Assembly (NCBI GenBank): GCA_023091665.1
Contig: JALJCQ010000004.1
Coordinates: 558,001-622,000, forward strand
Reading direction: 5' to 3'
From: Pythium myriotylum
Taxonomy: Eukaryota > Oomycota > Peronosporomycetes > Pythiales > Pythiaceae
DNA length: 64,000 bases
A model generated the notes under the pieces. That model was not told where the DNA came from. It saw only the letters and a program-made list of their open reading frames with translations, and searched no databases. Position numbers and translations under genes: made by a program. Positions 1 through 10,309 of the stretch are shown in pieces. Position 1 is the first letter of the stretch, and every line of letters starts with the position of its first letter.

Positions 1-517
1 TCTACCAGGAGGAATCATCACTGGCATTGGTAGTGCGGCAGCATCGTTACATGCCGTCCATGGTAGTATTGACAGTGCTCTTTATATTCATTTATCGATG
101 AGGCAGCGCCACCGCACAAAATAGTAGAGGGGAAGAACGAGGGCCACGCCAAAGAGCGATTCTCACTGGGCTCCAAACGAGCATAGAATATTCAAAGTGA
201 TAGACATTTTTGTTGACGTTGAGTGGATCTGGACATTGATCTCCACGGCAACAAGCAGCGGCAACACCAAGGGCAGTATTCGCGCCCAGAGAAGGTAAGC
301 AGGACGATCAACGAGAAGTTGACTAAGTGACGACATGGTAGAAAAAAAGCTATAGGAGGGCACAAGCCTCGTTGCTGTCGGGTACAATGGCACCGACTTC
401 GCTGTGCTTTTGGATTTTGCTATATACGTGTGTGTCCAGCCACTCTTTACGGGGACCAGGCAGATGAGCGGGTAGGGTCCGAGTTCACACGTAGACCCTC
501 TCTACGCCTATATAAAG
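1..517. other. Left-edge intergenic sequence
   Basis: No gene is recognised. The open frames here are short, overlap in both directions and carry no motif. A TATA-like stretch (TATATAAAG, 509-517) lies directly before the ATG of the interrupted frame that begins at 518. Whether this is a promoter or chance cannot be decided from the sequence. Confidence 0.5.
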
Positions 518-624
518 ATGGCCAACCTCGAGACCTTCGCTGCCGTGGACTCATGGCGTCCCCGATATCCTGTGGAGTTCTGCGCCCAGCCTTATCGACC
601 CACCAACAACAACAGTCAAGCTGT

Positions 625-629
625 CTACA
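625..629. repeat. Target-site duplication, left copy (CTACA)
   Basis: Five bases directly before the 5' LTR, repeated directly after the 3' LTR at 6824-6828. A 5-bp duplication is normal for Ty3/gypsy integration. Confidence 0.85.
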
Positions 630-920
630 TGAAGCGGACCCTGCGGATCCAGCTGAGATCTAGGTCAGCGCTGCTTCCAAGGATAACGGTTCGATTATAG
701 AAAGAGTACAAATAGCTGCCCAGTTGGCTAGCTGAGCGAGCCTAGTCGGGTCAGACTAGCAAACGCTGGAAAGAACAGGAGGCTGTCTCTTCCTGGACAG
801 TCGTGGGACTGGCAAGAGCGGTCCTCGGATTTGGTCATTCGGGAATCAACTACAGAGAATACAAGTTGGTGACTTGGGAGTTCCACCTCCCACGACGGTG
901 TTTCGGCTTGACACACTACA
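630..920 (+). repeat. 5' LTR of the gypsy element
   Basis: 291 bp, starting TGAAGCGG and ending CACACTACA. It matches the 3' LTR at all but three positions. No convincing tRNA primer-binding site follows it at 921-940. Confidence 0.93.
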
Positions 921-988
921 AAGTATACTTTAGTCGCTAGTGTCAGCGACGCACGAGAACGACAACCAAGGTCAACGGCCACGGAACT

Positions 989-1880
989 ATGGCCGACAAC
1001 GATCAAGGACACATGGGTGTGGCTCTGTTCACGCCCATCGCACCACCTAAGCTCGTCTCCATCTCGCACGCTGATCTCGTAGAGTGGAAGAAGAAGCGCC
1101 TGGAGTACGAGGCGCAGGTCGAGGTACGGTGCGCAGGCAACATGGAGAAGATGGCAGATCTTCTCGTCTCGGTGAAGAAGTCTATGGACCGCCGGCTGCT
1201 CAAGGCCTGCTGCGAGTACGAGTGGGACGTGGACGAGGAAGATCTGACAGAGGAGCAGCTAAACGAATACCTCGATGCTATCATCAAGAGCATCAAGAAT
1301 GAGACTCTGCCTGATGTCGACCATATCTTTGGCACTAGTCTGAAGATGGACATGAAGGAGACCGACGTGAAGGCGAGGATCATGAAGTACTTCGCACTGT
1401 TTGATCAATTGGTGGCAGAGCATGGTATCGCCAGTCTCTTCGAAGGAGACAAGGGCCTGAAGGAGAAGTGCAAGGTGCTGCGTGAGCATCTACAACCCTC
1501 GGGTCTACGTTCGGCGGTGGAGCAGGCACTCCGCTACGGTGATGACAAGGCCAAGAATACGCCAAAGCTTCTCTACAGGCTGGTGAAAGAGAAAGCGCTC
1601 GAGCAAGACAAGTTGTACCACTTACATAAGCAGGGTGAGCGCGAGCCTTCGCGTGGTAAGAGAGCTGGTCACCAGCAAGGCAAACATCACCAAGGACGCA
1701 GCAAGCAGTGGAAAGTCCCATCAGATGGTAAGCGAAAGTACGAATTCCGCAAAGGGAACGTGGGAAAGGGACAGCAACCACCGGAAAAGCCAGCGACGGA
1801 ATCAAAGTCCCAAGATGAGTCTGCGACAGGGGTGAGCTGTTTCAAATGTGGTGGACCGCACTACAAAGTCGAACTCACCG
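989..1880 (+). pseudogene. gag: gag-like region of the gypsy element
   Basis: An open frame from the ATG at 989 encodes about 290 residues: a helical, charged N-terminal part typical of oomycete gypsy Gag, then a basic Gly/Lys/Gln-rich stretch. Near the end is a zinc-knuckle start (CFKCGGPHY). The last cysteine expected about four residues after the His is missing in this frame, and the reading frame then runs into unrelated basic residues. The pol frame picks up around 1846-1880 in another register. This may be a decayed knuckle caused by a small indel; programmed frameshifting is possible but less likely because the motif itself is cut. Confidence 0.8.
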
Positions 1881-4176
1881 AGGCGAAAAGAAGCGCCAAC
1901 AGAAGAAGAAAGGCAAGCTCAAGAACGTCAAGAGGATGCATTCTGATGATTCAAATGGACCTGTTGCGTGGCTGAACGGGCTGGTCAAGGTGCCCTACTG
2001 CGCTCACAGCGGGTCGGATGACAATCTGATTTCTCGGTGGCATGTCGAATTGCTCCAAACGATGGACCAAACAGTTACAGTGGTGAGATTGGAAAGTCCC
2101 GTGAAAGGCAAGGCAATCGGAGGACAGATTGTGGGGTCGTCCGAGGTCGTTTATCTCAGGATCACGATGGAGACTGCGGCCGGTCCAGTGAGACTCCAAG
2201 AGCGAAAGCGATGCGTCGTCCTCGACCTAGACGAAGGAGAGTTGATCGTAGGCAACAGTCTGCTCAAGGAGCTCGGGATCGATGTGGGCGGGCAGCTCGA
2301 GATGCTGGCGACCCAGAACATCGAGGAAAGTGACCCGCTTGGACCAGATGAAGACCTCGATGTCGGAGTAGCGGTTTCAGCGGGTCCAATAGAGCCAGTG
2401 TTAGAGGCGATGCTGGTTCGTGCACTCCAGCGTGGATTGCTGCACGTGAGCAAAGAGCGACTGATTTACATGTACGATATATGGCGTTTGGTCCTTGGCG
2501 ACGACCCGCCGGCTGATGTACCGCCACTGAAGCTGAAGCTGAAGGCCGGCGCGCAGCCGTACAAGTGCCGCGCCAGACGATGCAGCCCAAAGAAATCGGA
2601 GTTTCTGGCGAGCTTCAATGCCGAGTTAGTGCGGCTTGGTTGGGTGTACCAGAACAAGGCCAGCCGATGGGCCTGTCCTGCGGTGCCGGTGCGTAAAGCC
2701 AAGTCCAATGAATTCCGACAGACCAACGATTATCGACCGGTGAACTCGGTGACAGACGCCATCGTCGGATTGATGTCAAATCTGCATGTGGTGCTTGAAC
2801 GGTGCAGGGGCAAGAAATACTACGCGGTATTTGACTTTCTGATGGGTTTCTGGCAACTGCCCCTCGACAAGGACAGCCAAGAGATCCTAAGCTACATGAC
2901 CGACCGAGGGGTGTTCACACCCACGAGAGTACCACAAGGATGTACAGATGCGGCACTACATTTTCAGGCCACGATGGAGCTCGTGTTGGAGGAATTGCTG
3001 TACAAGAACGTCATCGTCTGGATTGACGATGCGCTGGTGTTCGCGGACACGGTGGAGGAGCTACTGACTGTGCAGGAGCGACTTTTTGCTCTGCTCAACG
3101 CTCGTGGGCTCAAGCTGAGTCCCAAAAAGAGCGAGCCTTTTCTCACCGAGGTTAAATGGTGTGGACGAATCATAAATGAGCATGGCATCCGGCACGATCC
3201 TGATCGCATTCAAGCGCTGCGTGACATACCAGAACCGACTACAGCTGGGGAACTCCAGCAGTTTATCTGTGCGAGTAATTGGATGCGTGAGAGTCTGATA
3301 GACTACGCGCGAGTCGTTGACCCATTGCAGCAGCTGCTTGACCGCTCGTTGGCCGGTCAGAAGAAGACCAAGCGGACTGCAGCGGGCATCCCGATCACAA
3401 TATCAGTAGAGGAAGCGAGGAGTTTTGTAGCGGTGAAGGACCTGCTTCAGCAAGCGGCGACGCTGGCCCACCCCGACCCGGAGAAGCAAATGTGCGTCTT
3501 GACCGACGCGTCCGACGTCGGGTGGGGTCTAGTCGTCACGCAGGTCGCTGACTGGCGCCCAGATATCCCCGTCAACGACCAACACCAGGAGTTATTACTA
3601 TATATGGGAGGCACATTCCGTGGTGCGGCTCTGAACTGGAGCGTGATTGAGAAGGAGGCATATCCGATTGCTCATGCCTGTGAGCACCTCGAATACCTCC
3701 TTCTCCGATCACAAGGTTTCCATCTCTACTGTGATCATCGAAATATTGTGTATCTATTTGGACCAAGCAAGGAAATGAAGAAGCATGTGGGAGGAAAATT
3801 GCTTCGTTGGTCAACGAAATTGCTCGGTTACCGCTATGTACTGGAACACATCGACAGACCGAGCAACGTATGGGCTGATCTGCTCTCTCGTTGGGGAGGG
3901 AAGGGAACTGCGGTGACTGCAGTGAAACGATTCCGCCTTACCACCAAGAAGAGATCGAGAGCGAAGACCACGCCAACAGAACCAGCAAAACATCCATGCG
4001 ACCACGACCACTCGACAATGAGGGCTTCGTATGTCCAACACTGGAGGAGATCAAACGAGCTCAGAACGAGAATCCGGTGCCGCGTGGAGCTCACGCCCGT
4101 GATGATGGACTGGTCGCAGTTGACGACCGAGTGTGGATACCAGACAACGAGGACTTACTGCAGAGAATCATGGTGA
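1846..4176 (+). pseudogene. pol: Protease / reverse transcriptase / RNase H of the gypsy element
   Basis: One 776-codon frame. Residues about 45-75 resemble a retropepsin, but the expected DSG triad reads HSG (His codon 2005-2007), so the catalytic Asp is lost. Reverse transcriptase follows, with FDFLMGFWQLPL, a PQG turn (VPQGCTDA) and the catalytic WIDDAL motif near 3018-3035. RNase H begins near 3497 with the acidic LTDASDVGWG motif and continues through the EKEAYP and DHRN motifs. Downstream of RNase H, integrase residues appear in a different frame from about 3910-4000, so a frameshift lies there and the last part of this frame is not native sequence. Confidence 0.88.
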
Positions 4177-6231
4177 TTGCGCATTGTGGTTCGAATGAAC
4201 ACCGAGGAGTCCACGTCATGGTCAACCATCTAAAGAAAGTGTTCCACATCGAAGGCGTGATGAAGAAGGCGCTGCGTTTCTGCAAGCAGTGTCTGCTATG
4301 CCTACATGTCAAAGGTGGAAAGGTGATTCCACGACCGTGGAGTGAGAAGTTCCGATGCGCTGAGCGCAATGAGGCGCTGCACTGGGACTTTATATATATG
4401 GGCGAGTCATTCGGAGAGCTCAAGTATCTACTGTTTTTAAAGGACGAGGCTACCCATTTCACTGAGCTCACGGCATGTGATGAGCCGCGAGCGGAAGTGG
4501 CCGCAGAAGCGATGCTCGAGTGGCATAGTGTGGTAAAGCGGCCGAGAATTTTAGGGCACTAGACCGAGGTGATAGGCAGAGACTCTGGGTAGTACCGTAG
4601 GAGGCTCCAGACTAACCCATACTATTACTATACTCGGTATCAGCCGCCGGTATTACCGGCGGAACCGATACTGAGACGATTGTGCCATCCCATAGCCGAT
4701 TGGCTAAAATGGGGGTCGATTGCGTAGCCGAAAGCCGCAGTCATCACCTGAATACAAGGGGGATGATCGGCAGGATACTGGCTGAATCGGCAGAAAAAGG
4801 GCATGTATTCAGCAGTAGTAATGGGTGTAGAGCCGGTAGCGAACTTAGGGCAGCCGAACTTAGCGTAGGGGTAGTTAGATCAGCTGATGAGACCAAGGTA
4901 ATAGACTTCCACTTTCACCGCCAAGCCCGCAAGCAAGCCGCGTCGTCTTGGCAAGGAACGTCGCATCAAGGCTCGCCGTCACCAACAGGAGGTGACGTTA
5001 AAGAAGACCCCGGTGGAACCTGGCTATTGCTGTCAGGGGAAGCCGACGACTCTCAAGCGGCCGACTTGAAGCGCTGGGGCAAGACCGCCAGCGGCGTCGG
5101 CTGCATCAAGGACAAGGACACTCGTGTGCGCCGGTGGGATCGTCCCCCCGCCACGACAAGGCAAGGTTACGGTCTCTAGTGCTGGGCGCTAGCAGATCTT
5201 ACGCCCCAAGGAAGCCGCAGCCGTCTCATCGGCTGCGCACAAGTACTCCGAGCCCCTGCGTGTTGAGCAGGCGTGTTTCTCGGCCCGGTACGACCCCCGG
5301 CCCAACTCTGCGAGACGGTCTCCTCGCGGAGCTCAGCTGGCCGACCCCAGAGGCTTCACGACCCTCTGGCTTCCCCTCCCCCGACTTCGGTGCCAGAGCG
5401 CCCACGGTTCACCCCCACAGCGACTTTCGTGGGGTGTAACGTCTGTTGGTAGCTCACTAGCACCAAGAACCCAAGGCCTGTTGGCGAGTGGTCAGCTGTC
5501 ACAAGCAGTCGCTGTGCAGTGATTTTGCTGACCCACTCTACCACAATAGCCGCTTCGGCTCGCCAGAGGTTTGGATCAGCGATCAAGGATCGCACTTCAA
5601 GAACATGGTGTTGGCCGAGCTGAACCGGCGACTGAAGAGCCGGCAAGGGTTCGTGCTAGCGTACTGCCCATGGCAGAACGGCACAGTGGAACGCGTGAAC
5701 CGAGATATTGTGCAAGTGGCAAAGGCGCTCTTACTTGAATACAAGATCAGTCGCAAGGACTGGGTCTACCTCATTCCAGTGATCCAATCGAGTTTGAATC
5801 ACTCGCCGGTGCGGTCGTTGGCAAACAAGGCGCCAGAGGAGCTGCTGACTGGGCTAGAGTGCCAGTCGCCATTGAACGCGATACTGGCCCCCGGCAAAAA
5901 GGAGAAACTTATCTCTGGTGACCTGGAGAAGAAAGATATCGCCGAGAGCCTGGAACAACTAAGACAAGAACTGCGGGAGATGCACAAAGAGGTCATCGTG
6001 GAAAAGGCCAAGCAGACGAAACGGAACAAGGTGGCAAATGAAAATGCAAAACCCGTGAACTTCAGTATGGGTGATTTTGTTCTGCGGTCAAGGGTTGATG
6101 AGAACCGCCATCCACCCAAGCTATTGGTGACCTGGATTGGTCCATATCGGGTGGTGAAGGCTGAGGAATACAATTTTGTGCTGCAGCACTTGGTGACGGT
6201 GAAGAACAGGAGGTCCACCCGTCGAGCATGA
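3891..6231 (+). pseudogene. int: Integrase, split by a 1-kb insertion
   Basis: The first part (to 4528) has the H2C2 zinc-binding domain (a HEHRG-type histidine region, then CKQCLLC) and the first catalytic Asp (HWDF, codon 4386-4388). The second part (from 5550) has the second Asp (WISDQG, codon 5581-5583) and the Glu (NGTVERV, codon 5689-5691), 35 residues apart as in DD35E integrases. A 1,017-bp LTR-like element lies between the first and second Asp. Removing it with one ATAG copy joins the two parts in frame. The frame ends at 6231, where a further shift separates it from the C-terminal tail. Confidence 0.88.
4529..5545. mobile_element. Nested solo-LTR-like insertion
   Basis: 1,017 bp with inverted ends TGTGGTA...TACCACA and a flanking 4-bp duplication ATAG (4525-4528 and 5546-5549). 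The TG/CA ends, the length and the absence of coding sequence suit a solo LTR left by recombination of another retrotransposon, or a non-autonomous LTR element. It contains a perfect 19-bp palindrome (4644-4662) with a one-base centre. Small open frames inside it have no recognisable product. Confidence 0.82.
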
Positions 6232-6509
6232 ATTTCTATGCTGACAAGTATCTCAATGTGACACAAGAGCTGGTGGAGCATATCGCGGCCCAAGAAGTCC
6301 GACTTGCCGTCCGTGCGCTTGTTGGCCACAAGTACAATGAACACAAGAATGTGTATGAGATCAAGGTCAGCTGGAAAGGACTGGAGTCTATAGAGGACTC
6401 TTGGGAGGGCATTGCAACTGTCAGCAAGGATGTGCCGAAGATGTTGCGGGAGTACGCAGACGCCTCGGGCGACATAGAGTTGCAAGGAATCCTCCAAGAC
6501 CTGAACTAG
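6228..6509 (+). pseudogene. C-terminal chromodomain-like tail of the gypsy polyprotein
   Basis: About 93 residues in a frame shifted relative to integrase. The sequence around NFYADKYLNVTQEL is the link seen in many oomycete gypsy elements. It is followed by a chromodomain-like stretch (a KVSWKGL strand and an aromatic EDSWE motif) that usually helps to choose integration sites on chromatin. The shift lies near 6200-6215. Confidence 0.75.
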
Positions 6510-6532
6510 GAAGGCGGCGCTTGGGTAGGCAG

Positions 6533-6823
6533 TGAAGCGGGCCCTGCGGATCCAGCTGAGATCTAGGTCAGCGCTGCTTCCAAGGATAACGGTTCGATTA
6601 TAGAAAGAGTACAAATAGCTGCCCAGTTGGCTAGCTGAGCGAGCCTAGTCGGGTCAGACTAGCAAACGCTGGAAAGAACAGGAGGCTGTCTCTTCCTGGA
6701 CAGTCGTGGGACTGGCAAGAGCGGTCCTCGGATTTGGTCATTCGGGAATCAACTACAGAGAATACAAGTTGGTGACTTGGGAGTTCCACCTCCCACGACG
6801 GTATTTCGGCTTGGCACACTACA
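6533..6823 (+). repeat. 3' LTR of the gypsy element
   Basis: 291 bp, three transitions different from the 5' LTR (near its start and twice near its end). A purine-containing stretch before it (about 6505-6532) is a weak polypurine-tract candidate. Confidence 0.93.
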
Positions 6824-6828
6824 CTACA
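6824..6828. repeat. Target-site duplication, right copy (CTACA)
   Basis: Matches 625-629 exactly and directly follows the 3' LTR. Confidence 0.85.
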
Positions 6829-7013
6829 GAGGCCACCTTGAAGGTCTTCAAGCCGCACATGACAATGACTGGCGTGACCTCACGGTCATTAGCACCAGCG
6901 GACGCATTTTCCGACAGCTCCAGAAGTATCAGACTCCACAGAATGAGCGGCTACGGCTGATCTATCGCCGAGGAATACGCCTCACCGACATGGCCACTAT
7001 CACCACCAAGTGA

Positions 7014-8326
7014 AGGCGCACAATTTCATGGCCATCGCACGGGCCACCCATACGACGGACACAGCTCTCGCGAGGCTCGCAACCCACCTCACCGGCAGGC
7101 CTTCCCGTGCAGGTCTGTTCCAGCTCACCACTTCCGATTTACAGCCCTGGCTGGCCAGCCCGGTTAGCCCACGGTAAGTTCAGGAATTCACTCAGCTGCA
7201 GTATCACTGTGCGTATCACTGCAATTGTTGTTGCAAATGAAGTCCGATGGTACGGTACGTCGCCGGGCAAGGTATACTCACCCAACATGAACTCTCTGCG
7301 CTGACACGGCAACTGCTATTATTTCTACTGAAGCTGTGTTCGGGTGACGCTTCATTTGCCCCAAGTGAGCATTTTTCATTCCAAGTTTCGACAATCATGT
7401 TCCCAAAATGTGATTTCCCGAAAATCGTGTTTGGTTCCATATTGAAGATGTTCGACCAACAAGTTTAGCAGGGTCTGATACAATAACGATGTCCAACACG
7501 AATCGTTTGAATCGTCTCGACTTGGCCCGTGTGTTTTAATACACAGGTCTGCTCGTCACGTGTAAATACTGTATAGAGTAAATATTGAGGGACTGTCTCA
7601 GTTTCTATATTGAGGAATATATTTGTCGAAAATACAATAATTCCATTGGTGTGATCGGATTGGCTAAAATAACTGGCAGATGTTCTCTCTCGCCAATCGA
7701 CGAGCCTGTGTTGTATGATAGAAGTTAGCTTTTAGCACAGGTATTTGCCGTGGCGGGAAAAATACCTTGATCTGGAGAAGTTTCTCGAGCGAAAATTCCC
7801 AGAGAACTTTCACCGCTCGGCCTGGCGTCATCATGTCCATTTTCATTTATTTTTTTTGTCCAATCAATGATGCTTGGTTGATTTGTGATTGTCCCAGCCA
7901 GTTCCAACCGCCGCGTTTCGGCAAATTTGGCCAGAATTGACAATAAACTCTGGGTACGATGGTTCTGTCAAAACGTGCTCCGATACAGAAAGTAGTATAG
8001 CGGTATGTGCTGGTTATAGCAGCAGCAGTAGAAGTCGCCGCACCAGCTACGGTAGTTGCGACGATGGCGCTCGATTCCTCGAGAACATCGACTGACGATG
8101 ATGAGATGAACCCATTCGTCAATGAAGGCTTCACGCACGCCACACTCGAATTCCATCCCCAGTCTCAAGGACGATCGAGTAAAGGACCCCTTCTATGCGC
8201 AACAACCACAGCGTAAACCTATCGACACATTCTAGAACACCACGTGTGCGACTTCCATCAACTAAAAACAGCATCGTACAAACAGCACCAATTCCAGCAC
8301 CGAGTCCACCACCAGCACGAGAGAGC
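7014..8326. other. Intergenic sequence with repeat remnants
   Basis: No gene is supported. About 7050-7200 is a diverged copy of 32780-32940; both contain the words GCAGGCCT, CGATTTACAG and CCCACGGTAA in the same order. About 7480-7650 is AT-rich. The stretch 8018-8290 is repeated in diverged form at 9754-9930 and in part at 12570-12690. Confidence 0.5.
8018..8116. repeat. Elicitin-flank repeat, copy 1
   Basis: About 80 of these bases recur at 9754-9851, including CGACGATGGCGCTCG and the following CTCGAGAACATCGACTGACG block. Similarity continues downstream of both copies with a deletion of about 70 bp in the second. Confidence 0.8.
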
Positions 8327-8400
8327 ACCAAGTACTAACACAACGAAGCTCGTGCATCATATTTTTTCAGTTAGTATATAGTGGCTACACAACAACCCCT

Positions 8401-8766
8401 CTACGGAGCGAAGGCCGCGCAGAATGTAGGGAACTCGTCCACGAGCTTCTTGGCGTTGATGCCCTTCTCGTTGTTCGAGAGCGACAGGAAGCAGTCCGCA
8501 GGCTCCAGCTTCTGCATGGCCGCCAGCAGGTTCTTGCAGTTCACGCTCTTGCACATCGCGATCTCCTGGGGAATCGTCGGCTCCGCGTTCGGCGGGATGA
8601 ACGTCCAGCCCGAAGCCGTCTGGCACGAGAGCAGGTCAAGCGCGTTCGTGCCGACCACGCCCGCGAGCTTGTTCAGCTCCGACTGCGGGCAGAACTGCGG
8701 GTACGTGGCGTAGCCCGACACGGTGGCGGCGGCGACGGCAGCGAGGACGACAGTGGCCTTGAACAT
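8401..8766 (-). CDS. Elicitin (copy 1 of an identical pair)
   Basis: 121 residues. Residues 1-18 form a signal peptide (Ala/Val-rich after MFK, ending VSG). The mature part has the six-cysteine elicitin layout: FCPQ, LSCQ, MCK, NCKN, DCFL and TFC, expected to form three disulphides around a lipid- or sterol-binding pocket. Elicitins are secreted by oomycetes, carry sterols and can be recognised by hosts. The domain is about 100 residues, the usual length, and there is no long Thr/Ser tail, so it should be freely secreted rather than anchored. The start was chosen at MFKATV because a longer upstream frame would include the initiator element at 8823-8845. The protein is identical to that of 12775-13140; the one coding difference is synonymous. 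Confidence 0.93.
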   Translation of the reverse strand: MFKATVVLAAVAAATVSGYATYPQFCPQSELNKLAGVVGTNALDLLSCQTASGWTFIPPNAEPTIPQEIAMCKSVNCKNLLAAMQKLEPADCFLSLSNNEKGINAKKLVDEFPTFCAAFAP

Positions 8767-8822
8767 GGTCGTGGTCGTGAGGGTGGAGGTGGTGGTGGTA
8801 GTAGGGAGAAGTGGAGCGAGCA

Positions 8823-8845
8823 GAAGCTGGAGAATCCAAGAATGA
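8823..8845 (-). promoter_or_regulatory. Oomycete initiator-type promoter of elicitin 1
   Basis: On the minus strand it reads TCATTCTTGG then ATTCTCCAGCTTC. The block recurs before all seven elicitin genes and resembles the oomycete Inr consensus (TCAYTYY followed by WTTT and pyrimidines). Confidence 0.75.
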
Positions 8846-9354
8846 CCGCTCGGTCTCGCGACCGAAAGGAACCCACGCCGTTCGGTGGGAAAAACCGTCA
8901 CCACCACCGAGCAAACCAACCGCCGAGCAAACAAACCAGCGACCACATGGCCACACGGGAGAAGGTCCTCGCAGGACCCTCTCTGCTCTGCTGATCTCTT
9001 CTCTCCTCTTCTCTTCTCGTCTCCTATCCTCCGTTCCTCCGCTTCTTTGCTCTCTCTCTACGCCATGGAATCTGATGAGGTGCCTCTTCATCTGACAGAC
9101 CACCCATTGGGACATGTCGACGCCTGTCGAGGATTCCGTGATGGAGGGCGTCATGTCAGCATTGAGGTCGGATCTTCCACGCCTCCGCATGTCTTCTTCG
9201 CTGCGTTCCCAGTCATAGGGTATTCGATCGGACTCATGTGGACTCGAAGTCGGATTGGCAAGGGTTGGATCTGGTGCCGCGCAGGGCGTCACACCATCGA
9301 CTGTCAGTGGCCATTGGATGCCGTGATGTCCGTTTGTCCTTTCCATCCCGTGCA

Positions 9355-10309
9355 AACTCCCTGGTCAAAGGCACTTGACCAAGTGTGTTGCAGTCTGTAG
9401 CGCCAAACGGGCCACGTCATTCGTGATTGTGACTTCGGCATAGGACGGCGGAACAAGGTGAAGTGCGCGAGTTGGTTCAAAGGACGTGATGATGATTATG
9501 ACGACGATGATGATGATGGTGGTGGTGGTAGTGGTGATGACAATGGTACAAGCGAAGAGGTCTGTAGTGGTTGCGAAGCGAATTCGGATAACCCTACAGC
9601 CTTCCGTGGACGTGGTGGAAGCGGGGCAGACATGGCTTCGTTGATGGCGGTGAGATGACTAGAGACGGCTCAGTACGTACAGTACTTTGCAGTAGTCGTA
9701 GATTGAACAGTACAGTAGGGGTTGTAAACTCTTGCTGCGGTAGTTCTAGAGATTAGCAGCAGTAGCAGTCACGGCACCAGCTTTGCTTGTTGCCGACGAT
9801 GGCGCTCGGTTCCTCGAGAACATCGACTGACGATGATGAGATGAACCCATTTCTATGCGCAACGAGCAAACCAAAAACCAACCGGCATACTATAGGACAG
9901 CACACATGCGACTAGTATACAGCGCCTTAGCAGCATTTTCCGAAGCCTCTTTTCGTCTCCCCATTCTCACGCCACAAGTCTCTCGTGCGTGGACATTGGA
10001 TCACACGCCCCATCAACCATGCCACAAGCCAGCACGACACATCCCATGCAGCCACGTGGCATGGAATATCCCAAGCACCACATCGTCCCATTCCTAAGAT
10101 CGTGACAGAACCTCCCAAGGCGTCCGTCCCAAGTGTGTCTTGCTATTAATTATACCACTAGGTTCACCTTCACCTTCGTAACACTGGGGCTCACGACTAC
10201 ATGCGGCATACTCGATATAGTTTGGCTAAATTGTCAAATACAGAGTGCAATGGTGATGATTCACTTGGTGTTAGCGCTTGCTGTCGATATCTCTGTATCC
10301 ACAACCTTG
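9355..10309. other. Intergenic sequence with acidic-repeat and flank repeat
   Basis: Contains a GAT/GGT simple-sequence run (about 9487-9545) and, at 9754-9930, a diverged copy of the sequence that lies downstream of the elicitin at 8401. No elicitin gene accompanies this copy. No coding gene is supported. Confidence 0.5.

Larger units (their letters stand above)
630..6823 (+). mobile_element. Ty3/gypsy LTR retrotransposon, defective
   Basis: A 6,194-bp element with two 291-bp LTRs that begin TG and end CA, flanked by CTACA. The internal order is gag with a zinc-knuckle remnant, protease, reverse transcriptase, RNase H, integrase, then a chromodomain-like tail. This order, with integrase after RNase H, is Ty3/gypsy. 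The element cannot be autonomous: the gag and pol frames are shifted, the protease Asp is replaced, a foreign LTR-like insertion splits integrase, and the tail is out of frame. The two LTRs differ at only three positions, all transitions, so this copy integrated recently. It was therefore probably already broken, or was mobilised in trans. Confidence 0.93.
518..7013 (+). pseudogene. 98-codon open frame split by a retrotransposon
   Basis: Codons from the ATG at 518 run open to 629, where the LTR element begins. After the element and one copy of the CTACA duplication are skipped, the frame continues without a break from 6829 to the TGA at 7011-7013. The two pieces are 112 and 185 nt, together exactly 99 codons including the stop. 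The rejoined frame shows no signal peptide, membrane segment or domain I know; it is moderately basic and rich in Arg and Thr. It may be a decayed host gene or part of an older repeat. The exact in-frame join supports the insertion boundaries; that the frame was ever expressed is inference. Confidence 0.55.
8327..9354. repeat. 1-kb duplicated block, copy 1
   Basis: About 1,028 bp repeated at 12701-13728 in the same orientation with a constant offset of 4,374. Only about half a dozen base differences are seen, mostly at the ends. It carries a complete elicitin gene with its promoter and about 590 bp of upstream DNA. Confidence 0.93.

Noticed and set aside
921..940. tRNA primer-binding site after the 5' LTR
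   Set aside because: The bases after the LTR do not match the usual tRNA 3' ends; priming may differ or the site may be decayed.
8767..8946. Longer N-terminal extension of the elicitin frame
   Set aside because: It would place the initiator element inside the coding region and would bury the signal peptide; the same holds for the extensions of elicitins 3, 4 and 5.
8636..9355. 239-codon frame overlapping the elicitin, present in both 1-kb copies
   Set aside because: Its apparent conservation is only due to the recent duplication; it overlaps the elicitin gene out of frame and has no domain.
9458..9658. 66-codon Asp/Gly-rich frame
   Set aside because: Translation of a GAT/GGT simple repeat; no sign of coding outside it.
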